Notes under the pieces: model-generated
The model's database searches: none
Told to the model about the DNA's origin: nothing
The model's input: the letters and a program-made list of their open reading frames with translations, nothing else
Translations under genes and position numbers: made by a program
Shown here: positions 23,441 through 36,918 of the stretch, piece by piece
How positions within the stretch are numbered: position 1 is the first letter of the stretch
Layout of the letters: each line of letters starts with the position of its first letter
Source: Silene latifolia
Taxonomy: Eukaryota > Streptophyta > Magnoliopsida > Caryophyllales > Caryophyllaceae
Direction: 5' to 3'
Length of the DNA: 64,000 nucleotides
NCBI RefSeq assembly: GCF_048544455.1
Contig: NC_133534.1
Location: 220,748,292 to 220,812,291 of the forward strand

Positions 23441-24950
23441 AGAATTATCTACCGTAGATACCTTCCGAGCGTGGCCACGCATTTTCAGTTCACTACTCCT
23501 CGAGTGGCCTTGAGATTTCAAACAACCTTGACAAGGGGATGTACAATTTCTATCGCACTATTCCCTTTGTTCAGCCACAGCTCATCCCAAATATACCCAT
23601 TTGACCTCAGTTACGACAGTCGTAGAGCATAAATCAAAGCCAATCAGAAATTTGTGCCAACTTGGGCGAATAGTCTCTAGTCAAAAGAATCGACTCATAA
23701 GAATACTATATCAGCTCTTGCCACGACCAAGCTTTATGAATTACCAGAACTTTATAAGCGGTCACTGCCCGACAGAGTGTCCCATACAGTCTGCCTATGT
23801 GATCGACTAGTCATCCCATATGACTCTATGACACTTGAACTTGCCATCAATCGCATCACACTCTAGTTACTTCGAGACGTCACCCCCTTCAAGTAACCAG
23901 AGGCATATACTATGTCAATCCAGTTCACTTTAATGGGGTTCAATTTGTCTCAACAACCCATTTGGATATAATAGAGTAATGGGTGAGTTTAATAAAACTC
24001 AAACGATAAATGCGATTATCATATATGAATAGTCAATACACTATTACTACTTCATATCTTATAATCTTTAGTGTACCTTTTACACTTGTTGAAATGCAAT
24101 AAAAGTTTGGCAAGTGGATATACCATATATCCATAAATTCCAACTTTATTAGTTGTTATTTCCTTCTATTCAATGTTATTTCTAATAACATGAATTTTAT
24201 CTAAGTATATGTCTAGTCTTCTAACTAGACTTGGCCTCTTTAACTTGAAAGATACTCCCACTGTTATCACATAACTTGTGATAAAGTCATTTGCGGAGGG
24301 ATTCACTCTTATTCCCTATGTTGACCACTTTATCACAATTCACTTAGATTCCTTTTGCAGAATTTGCAATGGTCGAAACTAAAACACTTTTCCAGTCTCT
24401 TCCTCCTAAGTCAATAAAAATAGTCTAGGATTTCGATAAATCCCTTTCGGTTTGGAAACTGAAGTTTGTGCAACCCTTTAACACACAACTTAGTTTATCA
24501 TCCAAACATATGAACGAATCCTCAATTCTTCTCAAGAATCTCAAAGGATGTTCTTTAAGGCTTTCACAAGACCATCTTATGAATTAACTTGTTATTGACT
24601 TATTATGCTCCAAGCATATGATTCATCACGGCGTGTACATTTAATAGCATACATGATCGTTCTAATGGCGGAAACATTAGCAATCGATTTCATGTGATCA
24701 ACAACTTAATAGGTTCAGTGAACGACTATGACTCTCTCATAGCAATTCCACTTTCATCAACATGAATAACCTATTCAACCTTGTTAATATTAAACAGATA
24801 TGAAAGATCTTATCACCATAAGACTCTCGATTCTATGCCAATATTCTCTCACATAGCTTCAGAAATCTAGAATACATCGCACCTTTTCCTAGTCTCCCAA
24901 TCACTCTTTCACAGAAGAGAGAATTGGTACATTATTCTCAATAAGTAATA

Positions 24951-25223
24951 CTCCCTCCTATTCCGAATAACTGTCCCATTTGTCATTTCCGTCTATTCAC
25001 ATAACTGTCCCATTTGCCATATTTGGACATGTTTTTTGACTTTCCTACCCTTGGCTCTTTTCTTTATTTACCACCCAACCACCCCTAAACCATCATATTC
25101 AATAGTTTTCATTATTTAACTCATATATTCTTACCCCTATACAATACTTTTCATTATTTTAACTCCATTTCTTAATTTTCGTGCCATTATCCAAATGGGA
25201 CAGTTATTCGGAATAGGAGGGAG
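24951..25223. mobile_element. Stowaway-like MITE nested in the copia remnant
   Basis: Ends CTCCCTCCTATTCCGAATAA and its inverse, flanked by TA. 273 bp. Confidence 0.85.
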
Positions 25224-26367
25224 TATGTTATAAACATATAAGACATAAGAAAAATAATATTGGCTCTCACTTAACTTCATGTATATGATTCTTCAACAAT
25301 GTGAATGAAATCATTCTCAATTATCACATGAACAAAAAATATAATCCTTTAATGCTTGCTTAAGACCATTTTGGGATCACTTAACAAAGCTACGCATAGT
25401 ATGTTAGAATTTTTATATCTTTATCTAAGGTTTTGTGTTCCATACACATCCTTTTCTAAATTCCCATTTTAGAAAAGCGAATTTTTAGTATCATTTGTCA
25501 TTCTTCATCAAAATGAAATGTGACGATTCCTAACATAATTTATCTTGATCAACATCTTCATGTCAATCTATGCATTTAGGTACTCTAAAATTCTATTTAC
25601 TTTTAAGGAGACCCTCGCCTTAAAGTAAATCTACTCTTGAGTTACAATTTTTGGATTGTAATGTTATGGCTCGTTTGTAACAAGGTCGATTTGGGACAAG
25701 GTCATAATACCATTACTTTTGAATAGCAATATTTTAACAATAAGACATGTGTGCTACACTCCCACTCTATCTTTATAGATTATAATTCCATTACTTTCAA
25801 AAAGTAACACATTAACTATAAGACATATTTGTAACGATCTAATCTACTCCCACTCTATCTCTTAGAAATACATTTATCTTCTTAAGAGATAGCTTTGTGA
25901 GTTACAAACATATATGGTGCGGTATTAGATTTTTTTTTAGACTGTCGTATTTGCACATAAAAGACCAGCTCTATCATGGCAGTTTGATTCATGTCATATA
26001 CGAGTCTGGTCCATGTCATATGTTAAATAGACTCTCTATTTTAGGTATCTCCTCGGTTGACCATTCGTTTTTAATAACGTGTCCGTTTTAGATTGCAAAT
26101 TCCAAAAATTGAGTTCGATAACTCAAACCGACTCATATTAGTTTGATCTTATGGGTAGTGACACTAGGTCATAATCCATATTTAATAAATCAAATTCATT
26201 ACTTAGATCTTTGCCACTACGATCGGATCGTAATGCTTTAGTACTTTGTTCAATTGGTTCTCTACTTCATTTAGAAATTCTTCAATTTATCAAATGCTTC
26301 ACTTTTATATTAGATTAAGTAAACATACCCATATATACTTAAATCATCGGTAAAAGTGACTAAGTAG

Positions 26368-27490
26368 TCATAATTTCTCCTTTGCGGTGATGCTCATTAG
26401 ACCACATACATCGGCATGTATTAGTCCCAACAAATTACTTGCTTGTGTCCCTTTACCACTAAAAGGAGTACGAATCATATTGCAAAGGAGACAAGATTCG
26501 CATATTCCATATGATTGAAAATCAAATGGTTCAATAAATCTAGTCAACACTAGCTTTTTAATGCGTTTCTTATTGATGGGACCTAATCGACAATATCAAA
26601 TGTATAAAACATCTGGATTACTTGTTTGAGTCTTTTGGATCGTATTGTGTAGATATCTTTGCTTGATTTGGAAGTGTCTAAAACATGTATATCATTAAGA
26701 TAAGTGACTTGGCTCACAGCCATGTTTATTTTCAACAAAATACAACGATTGTTTTTGATGGCGAAATATGAATCCTTCCATGTCTAACATGAAATAATGT
26801 TTTAGACAAAATGGGTACATAATCACCATTATGTAGATGCAATTTAAAAATACTTAGCTAAGGCAATCACAAGGGTTTCCTTTGAAATGGCGGCTACTCT
26901 AGTTCCATTTGCGAATTGGAGATCCATGTTACCCTCGCTAAGTGCTTCCACACTACTTAACTCTAACTGGAGTGATAAGTCCAGCTTTGATATCTCCTAA
27001 ATACTTGGGGCAATTTCACTTCCAATGGCCCATGACATTACAATAATGACATTCTTCGTAAGATTGGGCACCCTTCTTGGTCTTGGTTGTGGTAGTCTCA
27101 ATCCATTTCCAATTCATTATTATGTTTGGATTTCTCACCCATCTTTGCCTTCCCTTTAATTATACCATTACTCCTTTCAGTTGCAAGAACATTCTTGCTA
27201 GAACTCCCACTGAATTTCTCCTTGTTTCTCCAAACAAGGATGCCTTGGGATTAGTGAGATTTTCTTCACAAGATTCTCTTACCAAAGAGGTAGGCATTAA
27301 TATTGGAATGGGAGGTGTGGAAGTGGTAATGTAGCAAAGATTTCCATCCTGACCAATGCCAAAGCATAATTCTCTAATCGTATCATTGTCATACTCGGAG
27401 CACTTTTTATCGAATGATTGGAGCCATGAATTAATGGTGATTGGTGTAAGAGTATTAGATGAATCCATTGCGTATAAATAACTACAAAAA
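26368..27490 (-). pseudogene. Copia gag-integrase remnant
   Basis: On the minus strand a degraded gag region (about 27490-27160) is followed by a CCHC zinc knuckle near 27060 (CHYCNVMGHWK, then a stop codon where a basic residue is expected, then NCPKY). Further on, 26368-26550 encodes a pre-integrase and integrase start (CESCLLC, PFSGKG, LIHADVCG). Frames change and stops are frequent. No reverse transcriptase motif could be seen to the left. Confidence 0.7.
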
Positions 27491-29743
27491 TGGAAATGAA
27501 GGAAATAATTAACATCTATCGTTTTAATAATACTTGTAAACATTTTAAACAAGTTTTAAGCATTTATATAGTGACCTCTACCCAACTATTATAAATGATC
27601 CCGAGATCCAAATTCATATCAATTCGGGCACGGTGAGCCGATTCATCCCTTATCAATATAATTCGGTGGATTAACTCTTTAATCGATTCTACTTCTAGAA
27701 TTCTCGGTCGATAAAATTACTTTAATATTTATCTTTAGCCCGGAACACATGCGACTACGGTCACGAATACTTCCGTTGAGCTCAATCCAAATTTTGATGT
27801 AATAACATTTTATTACCCACTTACCCAACGTAAAAAGTTTAGCACCCCGGTGAGCCGAGCCTACTTCCTTATGAAATTGGGACTCATGGTTTCTATTATT
27901 TGGTAAGGCCAATTCTCAATTATTATTTAATGAGAGGTCTTGTCAATTTATTATCTATCACGTTTTAAGTGAACTAAAGTGGTGAACTACATAATTATAA
28001 TTGACACGGTCGGTGACTCGATATGATATGCATGTGTTGTTATGGCGATTTGGCAATGCATGCAACATATTAAAATAAATGCAAAGCAATAATAATAAAT
28101 TCCTAGTATGGCCTTCCTAAAATATAAAATCAAATAATCTATTACATATTCGGAAACCAACTCCTTCGATCCCTTGAATATTCAAGTGACACGCCTCCCA
28201 AGAACACCATCTTCGTCGGAACGTCTTTCCGAATGGCACCGTCTTTGAAGAAATCCCATGATTACAAATAATAATAAAAATACAAAGCTATTCCTATTAT
28301 ACATTTGTAATATGAAAAACTAGTAAAAATAAAAGTGATACGAGATCACATTAAATTACAACCGTGTCAATATTCCCTTTCATTACGGGTAATATCGATT
28401 AAAACTAAGGCCATACTAAGATAAAATTACATAATTCAAAATTATATAAATAAAAAGACATTCAACAATTTAAATATGCAGAATTATAATATGTATCTAT
28501 CATGCCAAATTATGTGCCAAATCGCCCTATTTAACTTATATCAATTATATAACCCGGTTTTATGGAAATGCGTGATAATAACTTATTAAAATCACAAATC
28601 AATACTTAAATCAAATTTAAGCTCAAGTTAATTATCCTAACACTCCTAGGACTCAAAAATTAGTCATCACTCAATTGTTGACAATAATTCAACTTGATTT
28701 AATTTTATCCTCATTTTTTACCTTAAAATCATAACATTTATGAAATAAATCCAAATTAAATTACAATAATTTCAAAATTTGAATTTTAAAATTTTTGAAC
28801 ATTCTGGAATATTTCCATGACACTCATAATATCAAAAATCATGGTTAAAATTTTCGAATTAATTCCGAGAAAATATTGTTGCAATTTATCGGTTTTATCT
28901 CACAAAATATCTAAAGTATAGAAAAATTAATCCAATTAATTTTAGAATTTTATATATGATAAGTGTGATATTTATTCAACCTACAATAATTTTCTCATGC
29001 CATGTAATTCGTTTTAGCCATTTATGCTAAAATAGTCATTATTTATGTCATTTTTACTCTAAAAATTCATACATCATGCAAAATGAAATTATTTCATTTC
29101 AAAATTTACATACAGAGTGTAAATCATGCAGGTGATAACATACTAAAATCTCATGGCCCAATTCGAAGTTTAACTATATTTAACCATTTTACCTCTTTTT
29201 AATCCATTTTTATCTCATAAAAATCATAAATCATGCAATATTAATCAAATTAATACGAGATTTTACATAAAATAAGTAAAATATGCATGTGAGGTCATAT
29301 AAAAGTTTCAAGGTCAGAAACTAAGTTTAACCATTTTTAGTCATTTAACCTCCATTTATGCCATTTTTGTCTCATAAAAATCATAAATAATGAAATATTA
29401 ATCACATTAATATGAAATTTTACATAAAATACATAAAATATTCATGTGAGGTCATACTAAAAAAATCACGGCCAGTAGTTAGATTTAACTATTTTTAGTG
29501 AATAAAAGTTTATTTTACTCATAAAAATGTAATAAAATCACTAAAAATCATTAAAATGAGCAATAAATTACTATAAATCATACAAATGACCTAAAAACAT
29601 TTTAGGACCAGAATATATAACATGCATCATGATTTCGTGAATTACTCTTATAAATCACAAATTTTTAGTTTTATATGTTAACATTTTAACTCAGAAAAAC
29701 AATAATCGGTTATGCATGCAACATCCTATGCTCTGATACCAAT

Positions 29744-31027
29744 TGTAAGGTTCATATACCTATTATTAGACTCTTCTAATAAGGAACTAATTAACTTCTT
29801 AATTTGTGTTCTTTAGATCTAGTGCATGCATAACAAAATAATAGGTTAAATAAGAAAACAATGTCCCTTACATCGTTATATTCGGATTTGTGGGCACAAG
29901 TTAGATCTCCTACCTTCACTTGTTCTTGAACTATGATGAGTATTAGGATAATCCCTCAAAATCTCAATGTAGAGATCTTCCTCTTGATTGCACCCAAGAT
30001 TAGCCCTTATCACTACTAAATAATATTTACTAGATATTTATTTAGTAGTTTACCTTAAAATTGATTACTAATACTCATATATTACATTAACAATATTAGT
30101 AATATCATTGAACAATTTAGATTATCATTTCTCAAGTTTTAGAGAAAGATGAACTATGTGAGAGAGGTGTATGCATGTGAATAAAAGGAATATGTATAAG
30201 TTGAATGAATAGAGAAAAATCCTCTAATGTAAAGGAGGGTGTACCGGTTTTGGGAGGATGGAAGACCAATGTATGGTATTTTACTTTTTCCTTTTGTTCT
30301 TATCTAAACCTTAGGCATGTAAGGCTAGGTAAGTAGTGTCATAATGATGTTATTTTAGCTTATTAAAATAAATCATCCACCATCCTCTAAACCCTCTACA
30401 TTTCGGTCCATATACATAAAATGGACTACCATTTTATTTTGTCAATTTGTCATTTGTTAAACAATATGTCATATGTAGTATCTTACATGTTATTAATTAA
30501 TTTAATGCATATTTATCAAATAAATATCATTTTATAAATTAATTAAATTACATACAACAAATTGACTAGTGATTCTTGATCACATAAATAAAATGGGTCA
30601 TATAATTATAATTCACAACATATTGCAATTATAATTAACCATTCATTCTTATCTCAATTGTTTCACAAACAATAATCGATTTTAGTAATAAAGTATTTTT
30701 ATTACTAAAATAAATCTTATTTAATCCCATTACAATAAGAAATAAATATTCTCTCTCACAAATGAATTGTTCAATTTTAAGGAATTGATTAACTTATATC
30801 GTCATACAGTTAATCAACTTTACTGATTAGGGCATCATCCTTTATGTGTGACCTTAAGGGATCAACTGATCACCACCGTCAAACGACAGTAATGTCTAAC
30901 TCTAGTAAGCTGATCATTACTGATAAATGTTGATCAGTTGACTATATAAATGAATCATCCCTTACGTATTCTTAATATGATATTTAAACATGTGATCGCA
31001 CTATTATTGAGGACACATACTCCAACA
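29744..31027 (-). repeat. Right (5') LTR of the decayed copia element
   Basis: 1,284 bp, TGTAAGG...CCAACA. Its first ~156 bp are also found as stubs at 21102, 22203 and 23301. Next to it on the left is CTCTGATACCA, the complement of an initiator-Met-tRNA primer-binding site. Confidence 0.8.
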
Positions 31028-31379
31028 GAAAGCGCGGTAATTTAGGATGAACTTTGAATAAATAAACTAAAAAGAAGATAATAAAATTAGGAGGAAGGGA
31101 ATATAGAGTAATATCTACTTACCTAGTGAATTGTTATCTATTTTATTTTGTAAGAAGATTGAAAAAAAAATATCAAAATTGACCAACAAAATAAAGAAAG
31201 CGAGTTTACTTGCACATACTGACCCACTTGTCTAATACTTATCCAAAATAAAAATAGATAACAAATAAATAATATTTCGTACTCCTTAAAATAGAAATAG
31301 ATAAGAACTCAATGGGAGAGAGTAAATACTTGAAATGTCCTAAAAAAGTGGGATAAAAATCATTGTCAAACCTTGAGAG
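31028..31379. other. Host flank of the copia element
   Basis: The start (GAAAGCGCGGTAATTTAGG) resembles AAAAAGCGCGGTATTTAGTG inside the 1.1-kb repeat. The rest is AT-rich with no gene. Confidence 0.35.
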
Positions 31380-32865
31380 TAGAGTTGTTCATGGGCCGTC
31401 CCGTCCATTGAACCCGGTCCATCCCACCCGCTAAAAAAATGGGTACGAATAAGGCATTTTAAAAAAATTGCAAAGGCCCGACCCATTAACCCATCCTAAA
31501 CCCGGTAACCCGCTTGTCCCCGGGCCAAAAAAATTAACGTGAGCCCGGCCCATATTGTAATATTATCCTTTTCTGGTCCTTGAGTACTCGGTCGAGTGGG
31601 CAGTACTTGATCAAGTATGTGTCTTGTACGTTTTAGGCAGGCTACTGCCTTGGGTGTACTCGGCCGAGTTAGGTGACACTCGGTCGAGTAGAGCGTACTC
31701 GGTCGAGTGGCCGGTCTGGAGTCGTTTTATCGAGAGGTTTTGATTAGAATGATTAAGGAGTATATATTAAACGCTTTCGTCGTTATTAACATTTCATAAT
31801 CATTTTTACAACCTAATTCACTCCTTAATCACTCTAATCAACTATCAAGCAAGGATCTATCATTTCGGTGTTCGTATTTCGTAGTTCGCGCGTCTATCAG
31901 TTTGTAAGTCCTAGATTTCTACCTTTTTTCTTTAAGTCGATTTTGTTGCAAACTCTAGATTGGGTTGGTCTTTGGGAAATGGTTAATTAGTGATGGTTGT
32001 GATTAGTATTGTTTGTTTATCATTGTTAGGTGACGATTTCGTAGAGGAGCAGTTCTAGCTCGCTTGATTGTTATTTTTCGCATTTGCGGATAAGGTAAGG
32101 TTTCCCTACCAGTCCTTTGTATGATTGTTTTCCATTGATGTGATGATTGTATGATTTCTATTGTGATAGTATTAAGGTGACTTGGTATTGTTGGCATTAT
32201 TGGTGTTGATTGTGAAATCATTGTCGAGAGATGGTCTTCACCCCCATGTTTGCCCCTTGTGGCTCCCCTCACAAGGGAGATGTGCACATTAATGATCTGA
32301 GATCGCTCGTTGCGATGAGCAGGGCTTAGGTGGCAAGGCTGCGGTCTTCCACTGGCGGTGTAGGTACCTGTTGCGATGGGTTACCTAGGGGTGCAATTCA
32401 GATAATGTACTTGAAGGTTGGAGATGGTATTGTTACAGGATTGAATTGGATGGTTTATTGTTGTTTTTGTAATGTTTTATTGTGCAGTTGACTGGCCCCT
32501 TTTCATTGTTGCAAAACCTGCGGTGATCCATTGGGGGATGGTGAGCAGATGTCTAGCATGTTTTGGTTGATTGAGCTTATCGCGGGATGGATGGGAGGAT
32601 CGCCGAGTCTAGCTAGCTTCCGCTGCTGTGTCAACATTAGATGATCACTTTTTATTGGATTTGTATTTTTAGTTTTGGATTTTTGGTAATTTGGTTTGTA
32701 ATCGACTAAACATCTATTTACTTTAACTTAACGTTTTTTTATGGTCTATTTGATATACCTTGCCTTGGGCAACCGAGATGATAACACTTCCATTTGCTAA
32801 GGTAGGCCTTGGTAGATAAGAGGTGTTACACATATCCAGCCCAAGCCCGCATATGACCACCTCTA
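31380..32865. mobile_element. hAT-type non-autonomous element split by a solo LTR
   Basis: Ends TAGAGTTGTTCATGGGCC and, as reverse complement of the right, TAGAGGTGGTCATATGCGGG, flanked by an exact 8-bp duplication CTTGAGAG (31372-31379 and 32866-32873). Eight-bp duplications are typical of hAT. Without the nested LTR it is about 206 bp and has no transposase. Confidence 0.85.
31556..32830 (+). mobile_element. Solo LTR (TSD CATAT) with ACTCGGTCGAGT palindromes
   Basis: 1,275 bp from TGTAATATTATCC to GGTGTTACA with exact CATAT on both sides (31551-31555 and 32831-32835). Near the left end are ACTCGGTCGAGT, ACTTGATCAAGT, ACTCGGCCGAGT and further copies, then a TATA-like TATATATTAAA. No internal domain or second LTR, so it is a recombined solo LTR. 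Superfamily unproven, probably Ty3/gypsy or a TRIM. Confidence 0.8.
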
Positions 32866-32873
32866 CTTGAGAG

Positions 32874-33430
32874 GTAGTGAAAAAGTTAAAACAAATATAT
32901 AAATATCGGAAGACAAGGGGTCAAGGACGATGCAAGTCATGCAACAATAAACTCTTGAAATCCAAAGAAACAACACAAATTGAATAGAATGTTCAATGTT
33001 GTTGAGAAAATTTTTACACTTAGCTTTATGTTAATTACGATAGTGTAGTTGTTTTTTCATGGACAAAGATTACTCTTTTATGAATTTCAATACTTTACAC
33101 TCCCTAAAAAAAAAAAAATAAACAAACTCACCCTAATTGCCCTCCTCAAAAATTTATCAAATCCGTCAAATTATTTAATCATGGAGGCTAATTCTCATGT
33201 TGATCAAGTAATAATTATAATTTATTAACCCTGTTATATCAAATTAGGGAGATTAAATTAATTAAGATTAATAAAATTAGGGTTTGAATAAATTATCGTA
33301 ATTGAAAAGTACATGTCGGTACGGGAAAATTGGTTCAATTATCATTTCTCTTCAACTGTACTACGTACCTTGCCAATTCAATCTTATTACTCTTTCCAGA
33401 AATTAGAATCAATTTACACTTTTTATGTTT
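32874..33430. other. AT-rich spacer, no gene seen
   Basis: Non-coding sequence between the hAT element and the LINE fragment. Confidence 0.5.
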
Positions 33431-33444
33431 GTCTTTTGCACTTT

Positions 33445-35263
33445 TTTTTATTAGGTAAGAAAACTAGGTTGATCCTCTAGGGTTAGGACCAACCTATCTC
33501 ATCCTTTCAAATGAGGGAGGTAAGTTGAAGCCATCGGCTATCAAACCACCTCGAAAGAGTTGGACATGAATGTCTAATAGAAGCCATGAAGTCAGCAACC
33601 TTGTTGGCTTCACGAAAGCAATGTTTAATTATCACTTCATCGAAAAAATGAAGGTCTAATTTCACATCCTTGATAATACTAGAAATTTCCCAAGGAATTT
33701 GCCAAGTACCTCGAATCGAGTTAATAACACATAAATTATCACCCTCCACAATTAAATTTGAGATTCCTAAGTATTTAACTGCTAAAATACCTTCTTTTAA
33801 GGCGAAAGCTTCCGCAACAAGAATACTATTGGATCCGCACTTTTTTGCTCCCAACAAAACGACTTTAGCATTGTGACCTCTTATAGAATATACTAATGCG
33901 GCTTTATTACCTTCTATTCTCGATCCGTCAAAATTTAGTTTTGGGAAACCGTTTCTATGTTTTTCCCACCAAATTTCTTCCTTACTAGAGTTGTTTCTAG
34001 CCGACTCTTCTATCTCGGGATTGTTGAGATCCTTAAATCTAGTCACATTCCAGGTCTTAGTGCTATTATTACATAAAGTAATAAGTTTGATGATACTTAA
34101 GTTAACATTATTAAAAATAATATCATTTCTATGAAAGCATGCATTCCACCAAATAAAAATAATTTTAATGAAATCATCTTTTGGAATTAAATCTTTGAGA
34201 TAATTAAGTTTCGTTAGAAAATTTTGACTTGTAATATTATCATATTTTGACAAAAACTCGTTGAAACTAATAATGTTCAGGTCTTGGATGTCAGACCTAA
34301 TCAAGGGACATTCGTAAAAGAAATGATCTTTGTTTTTAATAAGATTGTTGCACAGAACACAATGAGGTGGGACATCAATATGACTCTTGAGAAGTCTACT
34401 TTTCGTTGGAAGGCCGTCAACACAGGCTTTCCAAAGAAAAAATTTCAATTTTGGAGGAATATTCAATTTCCAAATCTACTGAAATTCACATTTGTCAAGA
34501 GCTTGATTGAACAAACCTTGCGCTAACCAAGTTGCTATTTTGGTAGAGAAATTTCCATCTACGGACAACCCCCAAATGAGGGTATCTGGAATATCATTAT
34601 GTGGCAGTTGAATGTTAGTAATCTGATTAACAATATCGTTATTCACTAAGCTGGACAATTTACAAACATCTCATTATTTGTCAGAAGTTATGAAATCTTT
34701 AACCAAAAGATTAGGATCACGGTTACTATCATCATCAACCATACTACTTGTAAGTGGGTGTGAAAAAACCCAATTATCAGACCAAAACTTAATGTTGCTA
34801 CCATTACCTACTTGCCATCTTAGTCCTTTTCTAAAGAGATTTCGAAGACTCATAAGCTTACGCCATTGCCAAGAAGATACTGAGTTTGGCTTATGGTCAA
34901 AAAGTGAACAATTTCTCAAATATTTTTTAGTTATCACTTTGACCCATATATTTTCCTTATCCATAAGAATTTTCCATAAGAGTTTCATTTGGAGAGCTTT
35001 GTTAGCTGCTTCTCAGACGTTTTTATTCCTAGTCCACCCAAAGATTTCGGTAAACAAACTTTTTGCCAACCAATTAAATTAGGGGATCGTTGAGAAGGAT
35101 TCTTGTTCCAGAGAAAATCTCTATTAATCTTGTCCAATCTTTTATGGATTGACGAGGGAAGAAGGAAGTTTTGCATTTGAAAAGTTCCTTTTGAGGCTAA
35201 ATTTGCATTGATCAGAACTAGTCTACCTGCTTGTGATAAAGAATTCGTTTTCCATTTTGACTA
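33445..35263 (-). pseudogene. 5'-truncated L1-type LINE with RNase H
   Basis: Flanked by GTCTTTTGCACTTT on both sides (33431-33444 and 35264-35277), with a T-run at the left as the minus-strand poly(A). Open pieces: 35176-34985, 34988-34674, 34658-34476 and 34466-33507, broken by frameshifts. The last holds a zf-RVT motif (PPHCVLCNN, HFFYECP) and an RNase H domain (LNFDGS, AEAFALKEG, VEGDN). The endonuclease and RT core are missing through 5' truncation. It differs from the LINE at 58191-62943, which lacks RNase H. Confidence 0.88.
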
Positions 35264-35277
35264 GTCTTTTGCACTTT

Positions 35278-36143
35278 GCTACTACGGAGTATTGTTTTCA
35301 CCTCTTTCTTCAATGTTTACGCCTTTCTTTGCTGAATTGTCAAAAAATTGTCCGGTGCAATAGAGTATCAGTTATATTGTTTGCAGCGGTACATTTCGGT
35401 GGATTAAAGGCAATATTATTCCGGTGGTTTGGGTGTTACGGTGGCTAGTCCGACTGGTATTTGGTTGGAGTGAGTAGTTGGGAGATTTATTGGATTGAAA
35501 TGATGAAATCAAAGGGAAAATAGGGGTGTAGAAATGATAGGGTATAACGGTCATTCATATTCATAATTGAGGAAATCATGTCCATGAAAAAATATAACCC
35601 TTACCATAGTGAATAATAATGAAAGCAAAAATATAAATAAAAAACACAAGAATATTTTGATAAAGCGAAAAATTTAAAGAATTAAAAATTGTGGGATTAG
35701 GGATCCAACTCTTCCATTATAAATTTGTAATAATCTCTCTCCATCCAGGTTAATAGTTTAATTCCATTTTTTTTTTACTACCTAATGTTTTTCTTAGGTA
35801 ATAGAGATATATCGTAATGAAAATAACAATTTTCTCAAAAATCATGAAGTAAAACAAAATTTCAGTTTTTATAATTTAAAAGTATTATATTTTTACATTT
35901 AAAATTATAAATTCTTATTTTTGTTTTTAAAAATAAAAATAAAACGCAAGTTATTTAAGTTTTTCAAGTATGAGAAAATGAATTTCTCGTGAGGTTTTGA
36001 CAAGGGGCTTAATTTTACATTTTTAGAACTCATGGGGTCTAATTAGTACAATCCAAATTTGAAGGGTTTAATTTCACGGTTAGCCAAAGTAATGAGGCTA
36101 GATTACCACTTTAAGTGCATTAAAACATTTGAAATATCTTATA
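35278..36143. other. AT-rich spacer, no gene seen
   Basis: No protein or RNA gene recognised. Short open frames are AT-driven. Confidence 0.5.
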
Positions 36144-36350
36144 CTCCCTCCTATTCATTCATTTTGTCCCTCTTTCCTTATCAAAGCTAGTCGGATTTTT
36201 GTCCCTCTTTCCTTTTTTGGTAACTTTTGTGTGGTCCAAATTTAATTACATGTGGGGTAGAGTGGAATAGAGTGTTTTGTGTGGTCCAAAATCATTTTCT
36301 TAATTTTTGTGCAAAATAGAAGGGGGACAAAATGAATAAATAGGAGGGAG
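36144..36350. mobile_element. Stowaway-like MITE
   Basis: Ends CTCCCTCCTATTCATTCATT and its inverse, flanked by TA. 207 bp. Confidence 0.85.
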
Positions 36351-36918
36351 TATTCACTTTGATGTGATAATTCCCCCAACTAAAGAGAGAATAACTCAAC
36401 AAATTTCAGATATTTTCTTGTCAAAAAGAGAGTGCATTTAACCTATGCAAGCATCACACATTCATACTTGCTCCGATCGAAGTAAAACCACCCAAAAGAA
36501 ATCAAGGATCTTAAAGAAGCTGAAGTAGCAAGATTTCATCACAAATCTTAGCAAATATATGTCTATATCTATATATACGTTTCCTTGATGACGAAACTAT
36601 AAGCAGACTAGCTTGAGAATGTGAGCGAGCATCGTAGTCGTAGAGGTGCGCTTTCGATTCGCCATTCTTTTAAACATTTGGTCACACACTTCATAGACAA
36701 AGCAGCGGCGTCCGGGGGCTGTGGAAACTGTTGCACAAGAGAGAAGAGAAAAATAAATTCACCTGCATTTTTAATCAAACTACATTTCTAGTATTGCGGA
36801 TTATTAAGGTGTGGGGGTTTAGATGTCGAATTCACGAACAATCATAGTAAGTAGGGTGTCTTATAGCAAAGACAGTAAGATTTGCATTCAGAACTCCACA
36901 ACCTGTGGCCTGTGGGGT

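Larger units (their letters stand above)
23301..31027 (-). mobile_element. Decayed Ty1/copia retrotransposon with TSD GAAAG
   Basis: Left edge TGTAAGGTTC follows GAAAG (23296-23300); right edge CTCCAACA precedes GAAAG (31028-31032). The left LTR keeps only about 140 bp, the right LTR (29744-31027) appears whole. The primer-binding site TGGTATCAGAG lies two bases inside the right LTR, so the element is transcribed on the minus strand. The interior is AT-rich and full of stops; 27600-29740 has no coding trace. A Stowaway MITE is nested at 24951-25223. Confidence 0.8.

Noticed and set aside
36600..36670. tRNA-like stretch (GTGCGCTTTCGATTCGCC)
   Set aside because: No consistent cloverleaf or anticodon arm could be drawn; similarity is limited to a B-box-like string.
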